From Spirochaetota bacterium (GTDB lineage Bacteria; Spirochaetota; UBA4802; JAFGJZ01), in NCBI GenBank assembly GCA_023396615.1, contig JAEWVM010000151.1, forward strand, positions 1 to 18,533: a stretch of 18,533 nt of DNA. Reading direction: 5' to 3'. Shown here piece after piece: positions 8,117 through 14,887 of this stretch (within the stretch, counting starts at the first letter, position 1; each line of letters opens with the position of its first letter). Made by a program: the position numbers and the translations under genes. Below the pieces are notes generated by a model. That model searched no databases and was not told the DNA's origin. It saw only the letters and a program-made list of their open reading frames with translations.

Positions 8117-9272
8117 AAACACAGTTTCTGAAAATATTCTGTCAAAGGAAGCCATGTATCTCTTTAAAAAAAGAAGATATAAAGAGGCTTCCTTTATTTT
8201 TGATAAGGCAAATTTAATTTCGCCGACTCTTTTTAATTCTGTAATGTCTGCGATATGTTCGGTTATGACGGATAATTTTATTATCGCGGAAGGTATAATA
8301 GCTTCGATAAAAAGAAAGTATCCCGATTCTCCCGCAGGAAGCCAGCTCGAAAACTTTTTATTTATTAAAGGAGCGAGTTCTGTAGAAAACGTTCTTTTAC
8401 GTCTTGCGGAAACAAGAGAAAAATATCCATTTGATAAAAAAACAAAACAGCTTCTGTCTCAGGTTGAAAAATCAAAATCATTTGAAAAACTACAGAAAAA
8501 AATTTCCATATTTGATGCGGTTGATATTCCCGGACATCGTTTCAGTAAACCGAGACATAAAACTATAGTTAAAATTCCTATGCGGAGAAAGGGACTAAAG
8601 AAATCCTTGAGTGCTCCTTCTTTGCGCTTGCTTGTAATGTCATTGATTTTTCTTGTTTCAGCTGTTTTGATAATTTATAACTTTTCGTATTTGAAAAATG
8701 TTTTTTCTGATAAGATTATAAGTTTCTCGTTTATGGGAGAAAATGAAAAGGTAACAGAAACAGATATTTCATCAATGATGTATCCTTTGATTGACAAGGC
8801 GACAAAAGTTAAACCTTTAGTTTCTTATTCTTCTGATGAAGAAGTCCGAAAAGAATTTAATTCTGCACGCAATGATATGAAAAAAGGGAATTACAATAAC
8901 GCTCTCTTTTCGTTGAACCGCATCATAAACAGCAATTCGAACATACGTATAAAAGAGAAAGCACTGTATCTCATTAAATATATTGCAGGCATTGAAGATA
9001 AACCTTCGAGCGAGATTTCATATAGTGAAGTATCAAAAACTCCCGAGTTGTACGCGGGATTTACCGTCAGATGGAAAGGAAAAGTCGATAACTATAGGAA
9101 TAAAAAAGGCAAGATAAGCTTTTCGCTTATTTCTGATTCGACAAGTCTCGAAATATTCGCACCGTTTGAAAAAGATCTTTCAAATGGGCAGTTGGTAGAA
9201 GTAAAGGGAACTTTTGTAAATGCGATAGGAAAAGATAAAGTAATGTACGTTCAGGCTGAGGAGATTTATTAG
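8109..9272 (+). CDS. Single-pass membrane protein with TPR-like N-terminus and OB-like C-terminus
   Basis: 387 residues, not recognised as a named family. Residues 1-125 are helical with TPR-like spacing (AMYLFKKRRYKEASFIFDKANLISP). A basic stretch (RRKGLKK) precedes one strong transmembrane helix (about 171-194), so the N-terminal part is probably cytoplasmic and the rest periplasmic. Residues 240-290 contain another TPR-like hairpin (ARNDMKKGNYNNALFSLNRII). The end, about 312-387, reads like a small beta-barrel of OB type (GFTVRWKGKVDNY, LVEVKGTFVN). The start overlaps the DUF2273 stop by eight bases, implying coupling. The stop TAG shares three bases with the convergent tRNA-Met. Function unknown; domain calls are by eye. 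Confidence 0.65.
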   Translation: MIKNTVSENILSKEAMYLFKKRRYKEASFIFDKANLISPTLFNSVMSAICSVMTDNFIIAEGIIASIKRKYPDSPAGSQLENFLFIKGASSVENVLLRLAETREKYPFDKKTKQLLSQVEKSKSFEKLQKKISIFDAVDIPGHRFSKPRHKTIVKIPMRRKGLKKSLSAPSLRLLVMSLIFLVSAVLIIYNFSYLKNVFSDKIISFSFMGENEKVTETDISSMMYPLIDKATKVKPLVSYSSDEEVRKEFNSARNDMKKGNYNNALFSLNRIINSNSNIRIKEKALYLIKYIAGIEDKPSSEISYSEVSKTPELYAGFTVRWKGKVDNYRNKKGKISFSLISDSTSLEIFAPFEKDLSNGQLVEVKGTFVNAIGKDKVMYVQAEEIY

Positions 9273-9343
9273 CGAAGGAGGGACTCGAACCCCCCACACC
9301 ACGGATATGAGCCGTGTGCTCTAACCTACTGAGCTACTTCGCC
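9270..9343 (-). tRNA. tRNA-Met (CAU, elongator)
   Basis: A full 74-nt cloverleaf on the minus strand: acceptor GGCGAAG pairing with CTTCGCT (G1-U72 wobble), D stem GCTC/GAGC, anticodon stem CACGG/CCGTG with loop CTCATAT (anticodon CAT at 9309-9307), T stem GGGGG/CCCTC with TTCGAGT, discriminator A. No CCA is encoded. Position 1 pairs, and the anticodon stem lacks the three G-C pairs of an initiator, so it is elongator Met; tRNA-Ile with a lysidine-modified CAU is a less likely alternative. Confidence 0.9.
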
Positions 9344-9347
9344 GATT

Positions 9348-9420
9348 TAGCGCGGACAGGACTCGAACCTGTGACCTTTGGGTTATGAGCCCAACGAGCT
9401 GCCAACTGCTCCACCGCGCG
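9348..9420 (-). tRNA. Initiator tRNA-fMet (CAU)
   Basis: A 73-nt cloverleaf on the minus strand. Two initiator hallmarks are present: an unpaired first position (C1 opposite U72; the rest of CGCGCGG pairs with CCGCGC) and three G-C pairs next to the anticodon loop (TTGGG-CTCATAA-CCCAA). The anticodon CAT is at 9387-9385; T arm ACAGG-TTCGAGT-CCTGT; CCA not encoded. It precedes the elongator Met tRNA by four bases in the direction of transcription, so both are probably cut from one precursor. Confidence 0.93.
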
Positions 9421-9431
9421 GTGTAAGGACA

Positions 9432-9458
9432 GATTTACATATGTGCTTAATGTGTCAA
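9432..9458 (-). promoter_or_regulatory. Putative promoter of the tRNA pair
   Basis: A consensus TTGACA (9458-9453, minus strand) lies upstream of the fMet tRNA. The best -10 is TAAATC (9437-9432) at a short 15-base spacing, with the mature tRNA starting 12 bases on. The -35 is strong and the -10 weak. Confidence 0.5.
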
Positions 9459-9529
9459 CAAAAATTAACACTTTGTAAAAAAACAGAAGAATAAGCTGAT
9501 TAATATAATAGCGGAGAAAATGCATTGTT

Positions 9530-10132
9530 ATGGGAAAAACTGACGATTTGATTCAACTGTCAAAACAAGTGGAAAAATGTACTGCATGCAGGCTCCATTC
9601 CACCCGGTCCAAAACTGTATTCGGCGAAGGATCTGCAGAAGCGAAAATAATGTTTATCGGTGAGGGACCCGGAAAGAACGAGGATATTCAGGGAATTCCA
9701 TTTTGCGGAAAAGCCGGAGCACTTTTAACTTCTATTATTGAAAAAGGAATCAGAATTCCGAGAAGTTCTGTTTATATCTGCAATCTTGTGAAATGCCGTC
9801 CGACAGTTGATCTCAAAATGATTAAGGACAGGCCTCCGGCAGATGATGAACTTGCGGAGTGTTCAAAGTATCTGAAAATGCAGATTGAAATTATTAAACC
9901 TGAAGTAATCGTGACGCTTGGTTCACCGGCGACAAAGTATATCCTCAATACAAAGGATGGAATCACATCTATTCGTGGGAAATGGGGCGAATATTTGGGA
10001 ATTCCTGTGATGCCGACTTTTCATCCTTCTTATGTTATAAGAAACGGAGGGGAAAAATCTCCTCTAAAAAAAGATGTCTGGAATGATATTAAGCTTGTCA
10101 TGGAGCGCGTCGGCATTCCGATAGAAGTATAG
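9530..10132 (+). CDS. udg: Family 4 uracil-DNA glycosylase (Fe-S)
   Basis: 200 residues, normal for family 4 UDG, which removes uracil from DNA and carries a 4Fe-4S cluster. Motif 1 is GEGPGKNEDIQGIPFCG (44-60; usually GEAPG...PFVG) and the second active-site motif is TFHPSY with H165. The four cluster cysteines are C17 and C20 (CTACRL), C89 (VKCRP) and C111. C89 to C111 is 22 residues, about six more than the usual CRPP...C spacing. The ATG at 9530 gives a normal N-terminus, but the only good ribosome site (GGAG at 9513-9516) is 13 bases away and closer to an out-of-frame ATG at 9520 that opens a seven-codon frame. A bare TATAAT lies at 9504-9509 without a visible -35. Lnt follows after 18 bases. 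Confidence 0.9.
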   Translation: MGKTDDLIQLSKQVEKCTACRLHSTRSKTVFGEGSAEAKIMFIGEGPGKNEDIQGIPFCGKAGALLTSIIEKGIRIPRSSVYICNLVKCRPTVDLKMIKDRPPADDELAECSKYLKMQIEIIKPEVIVTLGSPATKYILNTKDGITSIRGKWGEYLGIPVMPTFHPSYVIRNGGEKSPLKKDVWNDIKLVMERVGIPIEV

Positions 10133-10150
10133 TTATAAAAATACGGTGAA

Positions 10151-11782
10151 ATGATGAAATTAAATGTTGCCACAGTCTTTATTAAATTAAAAAAATTTGC
10201 TTTGAAACATTATTATTTTCTAACGCCTTTATTGCTGTTTTTATCGTTTCCTTTCAGTGAATATTTTCCTTTGTTTCCGTTGTTTGCGCATTTTGCATTT
10301 ATTCCTCTTTTATATAAAATGAGAGGAAACGGCTTCCGGAAAAATTTGATTCTTTCTTTTTCAACGGGATTTTTTTCTTTTTTACTGCTTAATTCATGGA
10401 TGAGAAAATTCGGCGCTGGCGCTTCCGGCGGAGAAGCAGTAATACTTTTTGCTCTGATACCGGCTCTTTCTGCTCAGTTTGCTCTTAAATGCGCAATAAC
10501 CGAGAAACTTGCTTCTTATAATGAGCGTTTCCGCTTTATAATTTTCCCAGGAGTTTGGCTCTTTTTTGATCTTATATCAAACTTTGGATTCATTGCCTTC
10601 CCGTGGAATTTCCTCGGGTATTCACAGTATCCTCTTGTATCATATATTCAAACTGCTTCTATCGGCGGAATCTATGCTGTAACATTTGCCGTAATATTTT
10701 CAAATATAATTTTTACTGATTTGATTCTGAAACGTTCGATGATTTCTAATTTGAAATCAAAAGTTCTATTGATTGCTGTATTAAAAAAAATCAGACCGGT
10801 TATTATACTAAACTGTGTGATTATTATATTCGGAATTGTCAGACTCAATCTGCCGAAAGAAGAAGCAACTCCGAAGAAAATGAAATTCGCGATTGTGCAG
10901 AACTGTCAGAATCCATGGGATAACTGGATTAAATACAGGTATCAATATCTTAATGATCATCTGAATTTTTCTCAAAGGATAATTGATGAAAACCCTGATA
11001 CGGACATGATCGTATGGAGCGAGTCGGCTACTCTTGAGCCGGTGAGTTATCAATTGAAAAACGGTCAACATTCGAAATTTGTTCAATTAATTTCTGATTA
11101 TGCACGACAGCAAAGCAAATATATTCTTACCGGTGAAATCGGAAAGGAAAGACCGTCTACCGGAGAAACTGAATGGTATAACAGCGCATGCCTGATAGCA
11201 CCGGATGGAACCCTTGCGGGATATCATTATAAGACGCATCTTGCACCGGTTGGCGAATGGTTCCCATACGCTAAATGGTTTCCTTCTTTTCAGGAGTATC
11301 TTTATTCAATGGGGGCTTCGGATTTTACACCCGGCAAATCGATGAAGATTATGAAAGCAGGAAATTATTCATTCTTTACTGCGATATGTTATGAAAGTAT
11401 TTTTACAGGAATCAACAGAAAATTTCCTGATGCGGGTGCTGATTTCGCTGTTGTAATTACAAATGACGGATGGAGTGATTCGTATCAGGGGCACTATCAG
11501 CATTTTTCATCATCGATTTTCAGAGCAGTTGAAACAGGGCTATGGTATGTTCGGGCGGGCAACAGCGGAAAAAGCGCCCTGATTAATCCTGAGGGAAGAA
11601 TAACTGCCGAGATGCCGATACTGAAAAGAGGATCATTCGCTGCCAGTGCTGATTTTTCAGAAAACAGAAAAACATTATATTCGAAGTTCGGAGATTTGTT
11701 TTTGTTTTTATATTTTTTTGTGTGCATAATGTTATTGATTTTTTCACTTATTAAAACAAAGCTTGCGGAGAGAGGTCGTTGA
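10151..11782 (+). CDS. lnt: Apolipoprotein N-acyltransferase
   Basis: 543 residues (E. coli Lnt 512). The enzyme adds the third acyl chain to the N-terminal cysteine of lipoproteins at the inner membrane. The N-terminal part has about seven hydrophobic segments, including FPWNFLGYSQY (150-160), the family's PWxxLGY signature. The C-terminal nitrilase-like domain carries the triad E291 (IVWSESATLEP), K361 (YKTHLAPVGEW) and C413 (TAICYES), with the conserved VVITNDGWSDS (434-444) and HFSSSIFRAVETG. The final hydrophobic helix is at about 515-534. Two ATGs open the frame; GGTGA precedes the first. It is intact and implies a diderm envelope. It lies between udg and a small membrane gene on the same strand. 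Confidence 0.94.
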   Translation: MMKLNVATVFIKLKKFALKHYYFLTPLLLFLSFPFSEYFPLFPLFAHFAFIPLLYKMRGNGFRKNLILSFSTGFFSFLLLNSWMRKFGAGASGGEAVILFALIPALSAQFALKCAITEKLASYNERFRFIIFPGVWLFFDLISNFGFIAFPWNFLGYSQYPLVSYIQTASIGGIYAVTFAVIFSNIIFTDLILKRSMISNLKSKVLLIAVLKKIRPVIILNCVIIIFGIVRLNLPKEEATPKKMKFAIVQNCQNPWDNWIKYRYQYLNDHLNFSQRIIDENPDTDMIVWSESATLEPVSYQLKNGQHSKFVQLISDYARQQSKYILTGEIGKERPSTGETEWYNSACLIAPDGTLAGYHYKTHLAPVGEWFPYAKWFPSFQEYLYSMGASDFTPGKSMKIMKAGNYSFFTAICYESIFTGINRKFPDAGADFAVVITNDGWSDSYQGHYQHFSSSIFRAVETGLWYVRAGNSGKSALINPEGRITAEMPILKRGSFAASADFSENRKTLYSKFGDLFLFLYFFVCIMLLIFSLIKTKLAERGR

Positions 11783-11784
11783 TT

Positions 11785-12099
11785 ATGAAGTCGAGTGTTA
11801 TTATTTCTAATATTTTCAGTCTGTTTGTCGTTGCGATTGTAATCGAAACCGCAGTATCTGCTTTTTTTTCTATTACTGCCGTTAAAGAACATGAACGTAA
11901 AGTTTTAATGAAAAGCATGAGAGAAGCTATAACTTTTCTTGCTGCGTTTTTCTTCTGCTTTGTTGTTCCTGAGATAAGAATTTTTAAAGAGTCAGGGATT
12001 AAAATAACAGGGATGGCTGATACAATTATAAGCGCTCTGCTAATCGCGAGAATGAGCGACATAGTAAGGGGTCTTATTTCTAAACTTAAAGGGGAGTAA
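11785..12099 (+). CDS. Small hypothetical membrane protein
   Basis: 104 residues with no recognised family. Hydrophobic segments lie at about 5-30, 46-62 and 73-90, with a charged stretch between the first two (VKEHERKVLMKSMRE) and a basic tail (RGLISKLKGE). The size and layout are holin-like, but nothing around it is phage-derived, so I do not infer that role. ATG 11785 has AGAGG about nine bases upstream and starts just after the lnt stop; an in-frame TTG at 11779 is a poorer choice. It is the last gene of the udg-lnt unit and ends ten bases from the convergent spoVG stop. Confidence 0.65.
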   Translation: MKSSVIISNIFSLFVVAIVIETAVSAFFSITAVKEHERKVLMKSMREAITFLAAFFFCFVVPEIRIFKESGIKITGMADTIISALLIARMSDIVRGLISKLKGE

Positions 12100-12106
12100 C
12101 CCCCTT
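12089..12106. terminator. Bidirectional terminator-like hairpin between convergent genes
   Basis: AAGGGG, loop AGTAAC, CCCCTT: a perfect six-base stem that contains the stop codon of the small membrane gene and lies just past the spoVG stop. On the plus strand it is followed by a T-rich run (GGTTTAGTTTTCTTTT), on the minus strand by TAAGTTTAG, so it is best as a plus-strand terminator. Confidence 0.6.
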
Positions 12107-12109
12107 GGT

Positions 12110-12376
12110 TTAGTTTTCTTTTACCTTATTGTATTCGTCCACAATAAGATCGGTGATTTTGTCTCTGGCTTCTTGTGTGATCGGAAAAAATACGTCGACA
12201 TACTCTCCGGTTTTCTTTTTGTTCGAAGGCATACCAATGAATATTCCTTTGTCTCCTTTAACTACGCGAAGGTTTTTTACCACAAACTGGTTCATGATAG
12301 TCACGTTCGCGAAAGCCAATGTTTTGCCAAGGTTATCCTTTGGAAAGATTCTTACTTCAGTGATGATGTTCTCCAT
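12110..12376 (-). CDS. spoVG: SpoVG family regulator
   Basis: 88 residues, a single SpoVG domain (B. subtilis 97). Conserved pieces are ITEVRIFP at the start, FANVTIMNQFVVKNLRVVKGDKGIFIGMPS in the middle, and the VDVFFPITQEARDKI helix near the end. SpoVG proteins bind RNA and DNA and act as global regulators in Firmicutes and in spirochaetes; here nothing suggests sporulation. The frame is open for 51 codons upstream, but ATG 12376 gives the family N-terminus and has AAGGGG ten bases ahead. A near-consensus promoter lies 31 bases upstream of the ATG, leaving a short leader. Confidence 0.93.
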   Translation of the reverse strand: MENIITEVRIFPKDNLGKTLAFANVTIMNQFVVKNLRVVKGDKGIFIGMPSNKKKTGEYVDVFFPITQEARDKITDLIVDEYNKVKEN

Positions 12377-12406
12377 AAGTAAAAAACCCCTTAAGTGTAT
12401 TGATTG

Positions 12407-12435
12407 TTTATACAAGTTTAGAATGTGAAAGTCAA
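12407..12435 (-). promoter_or_regulatory. Sigma-70 promoter of spoVG
   Basis: TTGACT (12435-12430) and TATAAA (12412-12407) on the minus strand, separated by exactly 17 bases, five of six matches each. Transcription would start near 12400, about 25 bases before the spoVG ATG. Confidence 0.75.
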
Positions 12436-12459
12436 GAAAATTATTATATTGTATATTAT

Positions 12460-12671
12460 GATTTGTTCGAGAGTTGGACGAGCTATAAAGAGCGTTCCGC
12501 GCCATTTCTACGAGTATCGTAGCAGACAAAACAAGGTTCCGATATTCTCCGAGTGTCGGGATACAATCAAATGCGAAGCCTTTGGATGTATCCCCAAATC
12601 GTGGGCAGAAAGGAATGTATCAATAAGGCGCCAGCCTTTTGACAATATCATTTCCTATTACAAAAAATAGG
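12460..12671 (+). ncRNA. Candidate structured non-coding RNA or leader, class unknown
   Basis: This stretch has no credible ORF but several strong local hairpins: CTACGA-GTA-TCGTAG (12508-12522); GGGATACA pairing with TGTATCCC (12558-12565 / 12587-12594, 21-base loop); and a long imperfect hairpin (12611-12656) whose tip is CAATAAGGC-GCCA-GCCTTTTG with one bulged base. The 5' segment TTGGACGAG (12474-12482) can also pair with CTCGTCAA (12680-12687). It does not show the signature segments of RNase P, SRP RNA, tmRNA or common riboswitches. AT-rich sequence at 12441-12459 could hold a -10, but no clear -35 is seen. The strand is inferred from greA and the downstream hairpin; ends are approximate. 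Confidence 0.42.
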
Positions 12672-12700
12672 TTGACGGACTCGTCAAAACGCGATTTAAT
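12672..12700 (+). promoter_or_regulatory. Putative greA promoter with palindromic -35 region
   Basis: TTGACG (12672-12677), 17 bases, TTTAAT (12695-12700): five of six matches at each box. The -35 is the left arm of a perfect palindrome, TTGACG-GACT-CGTCAA (12672-12687), a possible operator. Transcription would begin near 12707, directly before the GC-rich hairpin at 12708-12724. Confidence 0.5.
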
Positions 12701-12707
12701 AAACCAT

Positions 12708-12724
12708 CCCCGCGAAATGCGGGG
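12708..12724 (+). terminator. GC-rich hairpin upstream of greA (terminator or 5' stem-loop)
   Basis: CCCCGC-GAAAT-GCGGGG, a perfect six-base GC stem followed by TTCTTATTAT. It could end the upstream candidate RNA, attenuate greA, or form the 5' end of a greA mRNA started from the promoter just before it. Confidence 0.55.
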
Positions 12725-12767
12725 TTCTTATTATAAAAGATATCATTCTTTGATTTACCGGAGGGTT

Positions 12768-13250
12768 ATGAACGAGCTTGAGGCAAAAAAACAGGCGATC
12801 AGGGAAGAACTTGATCAGCTGAAATATGAGTTTAATGTGGAACTTCCGCAGAAGATAGCCGAAGCACGCGAGCACGGTGACCTCAAAGAAAATGCAGATT
12901 ATCATGCCGCAAGAGAGCGTCAGGGTTTTGTTAAAGCGAAGATTGCTCAGCTGACTGATCAGCTTTCAAAGCTTTCTAATGTTGATGTTGACGCCATTCC
13001 CAAGGACCGTGTCGGTCTGGGTTCAAAAGTTCAAATAGAAGAAGCTTCCGGTATGAAAATGGAATTTACTTTCGTGACCGATGCCGAAACTAATCCGGGT
13101 GAAGGCAAAATATCACTTTCGACACCGTTTGGACGTGCTCTCAACGGCAAATGCGCCGGAGATGAAGTTGAAGTTGTTCTGCCTGTAGGTGCGAAGAAAT
13201 TTGTTCTTAAAAAACTTGTAACAGTTCATGGAACTGAGTTTTCAGCTTAA
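12768..13250 (+). CDS. greA: Transcription elongation factor GreA
   Basis: 160 residues (E. coli 158). GreA enters the secondary channel of RNA polymerase and stimulates cleavage of backtracked RNA. The N-terminal coiled coil (1-75) carries the tip GDLKENADYHAA with D38 and E41, matching E. coli D41 and E44. The C-terminal FKBP-like domain has VGLGSKVQIEE, ISLSTPFGRALNGKCAGDEVEVVLP and the family's terminal beta strands. The frame is open upstream, but ATG 12768 has GGAGGG immediately ahead (two bases, rather tight) and gives the family N-terminus. A strong terminator follows the stop. Confidence 0.96.
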   Translation: MNELEAKKQAIREELDQLKYEFNVELPQKIAEAREHGDLKENADYHAARERQGFVKAKIAQLTDQLSKLSNVDVDAIPKDRVGLGSKVQIEEASGMKMEFTFVTDAETNPGEGKISLSTPFGRALNGKCAGDEVEVVLPVGAKKFVLKKLVTVHGTEFSA

Positions 13251-13255
13251 ATACT

Positions 13256-13283
13256 AATTGACGCATGACAGGCGTCAATTTTT
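13256..13283 (+). terminator. Intrinsic terminator of greA
   Basis: A perfect nine-base stem (AATTGACGC pairing with GCGTCAATT, seven-base loop) followed by a run of five Ts, six bases after the greA stop. Confidence 0.8.
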
Positions 13284-13322
13284 CAATGATGGCAAGTTTT
13301 TTATTTCTTTAAGAGGGTTCAA

Positions 13323-14546
13323 ATGTCAGTAATAAAAGAATTTTGCGGTCTCCGTCCGCCCAAAAATCTGGCGGAAAAAATATCAGAATTACCGTACGAC
13401 GTGTGCAGCAGCGCCGAGGCGCGTAAAACCGCAGAAGGAAATCCGTATAATTTTTATCATGTAACAAAACCGGAAATTGATCTTCCTGAAAATGTTGATA
13501 TTTATGACGAGTCGGTATATAACAAAGGCGCCGAAAATTTCAAGGCATTCATCGAAAAAGGATATCTTGCGTCAGAAAAGACTCCGTGTTTCTATTTTTA
13601 TACACTTGTAATGAACGGCCGTGAACAGACCGGTTTAGTCTGCACTGTCAGTGTCGATGATTATCTTAACGGTGTTGTTAAAAAACACGAGTTTACCCGC
13701 GAAGACAAGGAACGCGACCGCATTAAGCATATTGACGTGCTTGGAGCTCAGACCGGTCTGGTTTTTCTATTTTATAAAGAAGACGGTTCTAAAAAAGATC
13801 TTTGGATGAAGGCTCTTTCTAAACCCGCTGAATATGATTTTACGGCACCTGACGGCATACGCCACATCTTCCGTATAATTGACGAGCCGGCTTTGATTGA
13901 ACAAATCAAAGATTCATTCAACAATACCGGAATGTATATTGCGGACGGTCATCACCGCGCTGCATCGGCTGCCAAGAACGCTCTTGCGCGTAGACAGGAC
14001 GGATCTGACACTAAGAAGGGTGATTTTAATTATTTCCTTTCAGTTGTTTTTCCTCACGATCAGCTTAAGATTATGCCTTACAACCGCGTTCTGGCCGATC
14101 TCAACGGAAACACGAAAGAAACGCTTATGAAAAAGATAAGTGAAAAGTTTACAGTAAATAAAGTCGATTATGATACGCCTAAAGACAAAGGCAGTTTCTG
14201 CATGTACATCGATGGCGAGTGGTATGAAGTAAAACCTTCATTCGATACTGGGAATGATCCTGTCGAATCACTTGATGTAAGCGTTCTTCAGAATCATATA
14301 TTGAAACCGATCTTCAGCATAGATGATCCTAGAACTAGTAAAAAGATTGATTTCATCGGCGGAATCAGAGGGACAAAGGAACTTGTTAAGCTTGTTGATT
14401 CAGGCAAATTCAAGGCGGCGTTTTCTATGTATCCGACTTCAATGCAGGATTTGATGGATGTTTCCGACAGCGGAAATGTTATGCCTCCAAAATCGACATG
14501 GTTTGAACCGAAACTGAGAGACGGATTGATAGTTTATCAGATATAG
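13323..14546 (+). CDS. DUF1015 family protein
   Basis: 407 residues, full length for DUF1015. Family landmarks are the start FCGLRPP...LPYDV, NPYNFYHVTKPEIDLPE (40-56), MNGREQTGLV, KHEFTREDKERDRIKHID (121-138) and the strongest motif, ADGHHRAASA (207-216). Soluble, no membrane segment. The biochemical role is not established; the GHHR element resembles the phosphate-binding box of the ParB/sulfiredoxin-like fold, to which serine kinases such as SbnI also belong, so a nucleotide- or phosphate-linked activity is possible (inference only). The ribosome site AGAGGG is six bases before ATG. It begins 39 bases after the greA terminator without an obvious separate promoter. The coiled-coil gene follows after 12 bases. 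Confidence 0.88.
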   Translation: MSVIKEFCGLRPPKNLAEKISELPYDVCSSAEARKTAEGNPYNFYHVTKPEIDLPENVDIYDESVYNKGAENFKAFIEKGYLASEKTPCFYFYTLVMNGREQTGLVCTVSVDDYLNGVVKKHEFTREDKERDRIKHIDVLGAQTGLVFLFYKEDGSKKDLWMKALSKPAEYDFTAPDGIRHIFRIIDEPALIEQIKDSFNNTGMYIADGHHRAASAAKNALARRQDGSDTKKGDFNYFLSVVFPHDQLKIMPYNRVLADLNGNTKETLMKKISEKFTVNKVDYDTPKDKGSFCMYIDGEWYEVKPSFDTGNDPVESLDVSVLQNHILKPIFSIDDPRTSKKIDFIGGIRGTKELVKLVDSGKFKAAFSMYPTSMQDLMDVSDSGNVMPPKSTWFEPKLRDGLIVYQI

Positions 14547-14558
14547 TTCGGAGGAATA

Positions 14559-14885
14559 ATGGGAGAAATGGAAGATCTCAAGGCAAAACTTGATGAGCTT
14601 GAAAAAGATAATGTATATCTTCGAAAGCTTCTCAAGGGTTACGAAGAGATAATGAAACTTCATGAAAAAGAAATCGATAACGACGAATCGATTATAGAAA
14701 TGTACGAGCAGATGCTTGAATATGAGCGCAAAGAGATGAAGCGTATAAACGATACAGCGAAAGCTTACGAGAACGCATCTGAACTCGGCAGGGAAGAACT
14801 TGATGCGGCTCTTAAAAAGGTTCGTAATCTTGAATTGCAGAACGCGGAACTCAAAAAGCAGAAAATTGAGAGTTTGAATAAATAA
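14559..14885 (+). CDS. Small coiled-coil protein, unknown function
   Basis: 108 residues, nearly all of it heptad-like and highly charged (LKAKLDELEKDNVYLRKLL at about 5-23, then KVRNLELQNAELKKQKIESLNK at the end). No signal peptide, membrane helix or enzyme motif. Such a protein probably acts as a dimeric or trimeric adaptor. GGAGG is placed well ahead of the ATG. It is two bases from the next gene, so the two are almost certainly cotranslated from one message. Confidence 0.75.
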   Translation: MGEMEDLKAKLDELEKDNVYLRKLLKGYEEIMKLHEKEIDNDESIIEMYEQMLEYERKEMKRINDTAKAYENASELGREELDAALKKVRNLELQNAELKKQKIESLNK

Positions 14886-14887
14886 AT

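Noticed and set aside
8149..8194. AGGAAGCC ... GGCTTCCT inverted repeat near the start of the TPR/OB-like gene
   Set aside because: It lies within well-supported coding sequence with a long, interrupted loop; chance is the simpler reading.
11785..12099. Small membrane protein as a phage holin
   Set aside because: Length and helices fit, but there is no endolysin or other phage gene nearby and it is cotranscribed with lnt.
12425..12670. An 81-codon open frame in the spoVG-greA gap
   Set aside because: It starts at GTG without a ribosome site, lies over the spoVG promoter, and its composition (mixed Cys, Arg, Ile) matches no family; the RNA-structure reading fits better.
12460..12671. RNase P RNA, SRP RNA, tmRNA or a common riboswitch
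   Set aside because: None of their signature segments (for example GAGGAAAGTCC, GGAAGCAGCC, a tRNA-like T arm with a tag frame) could be found on either strand.
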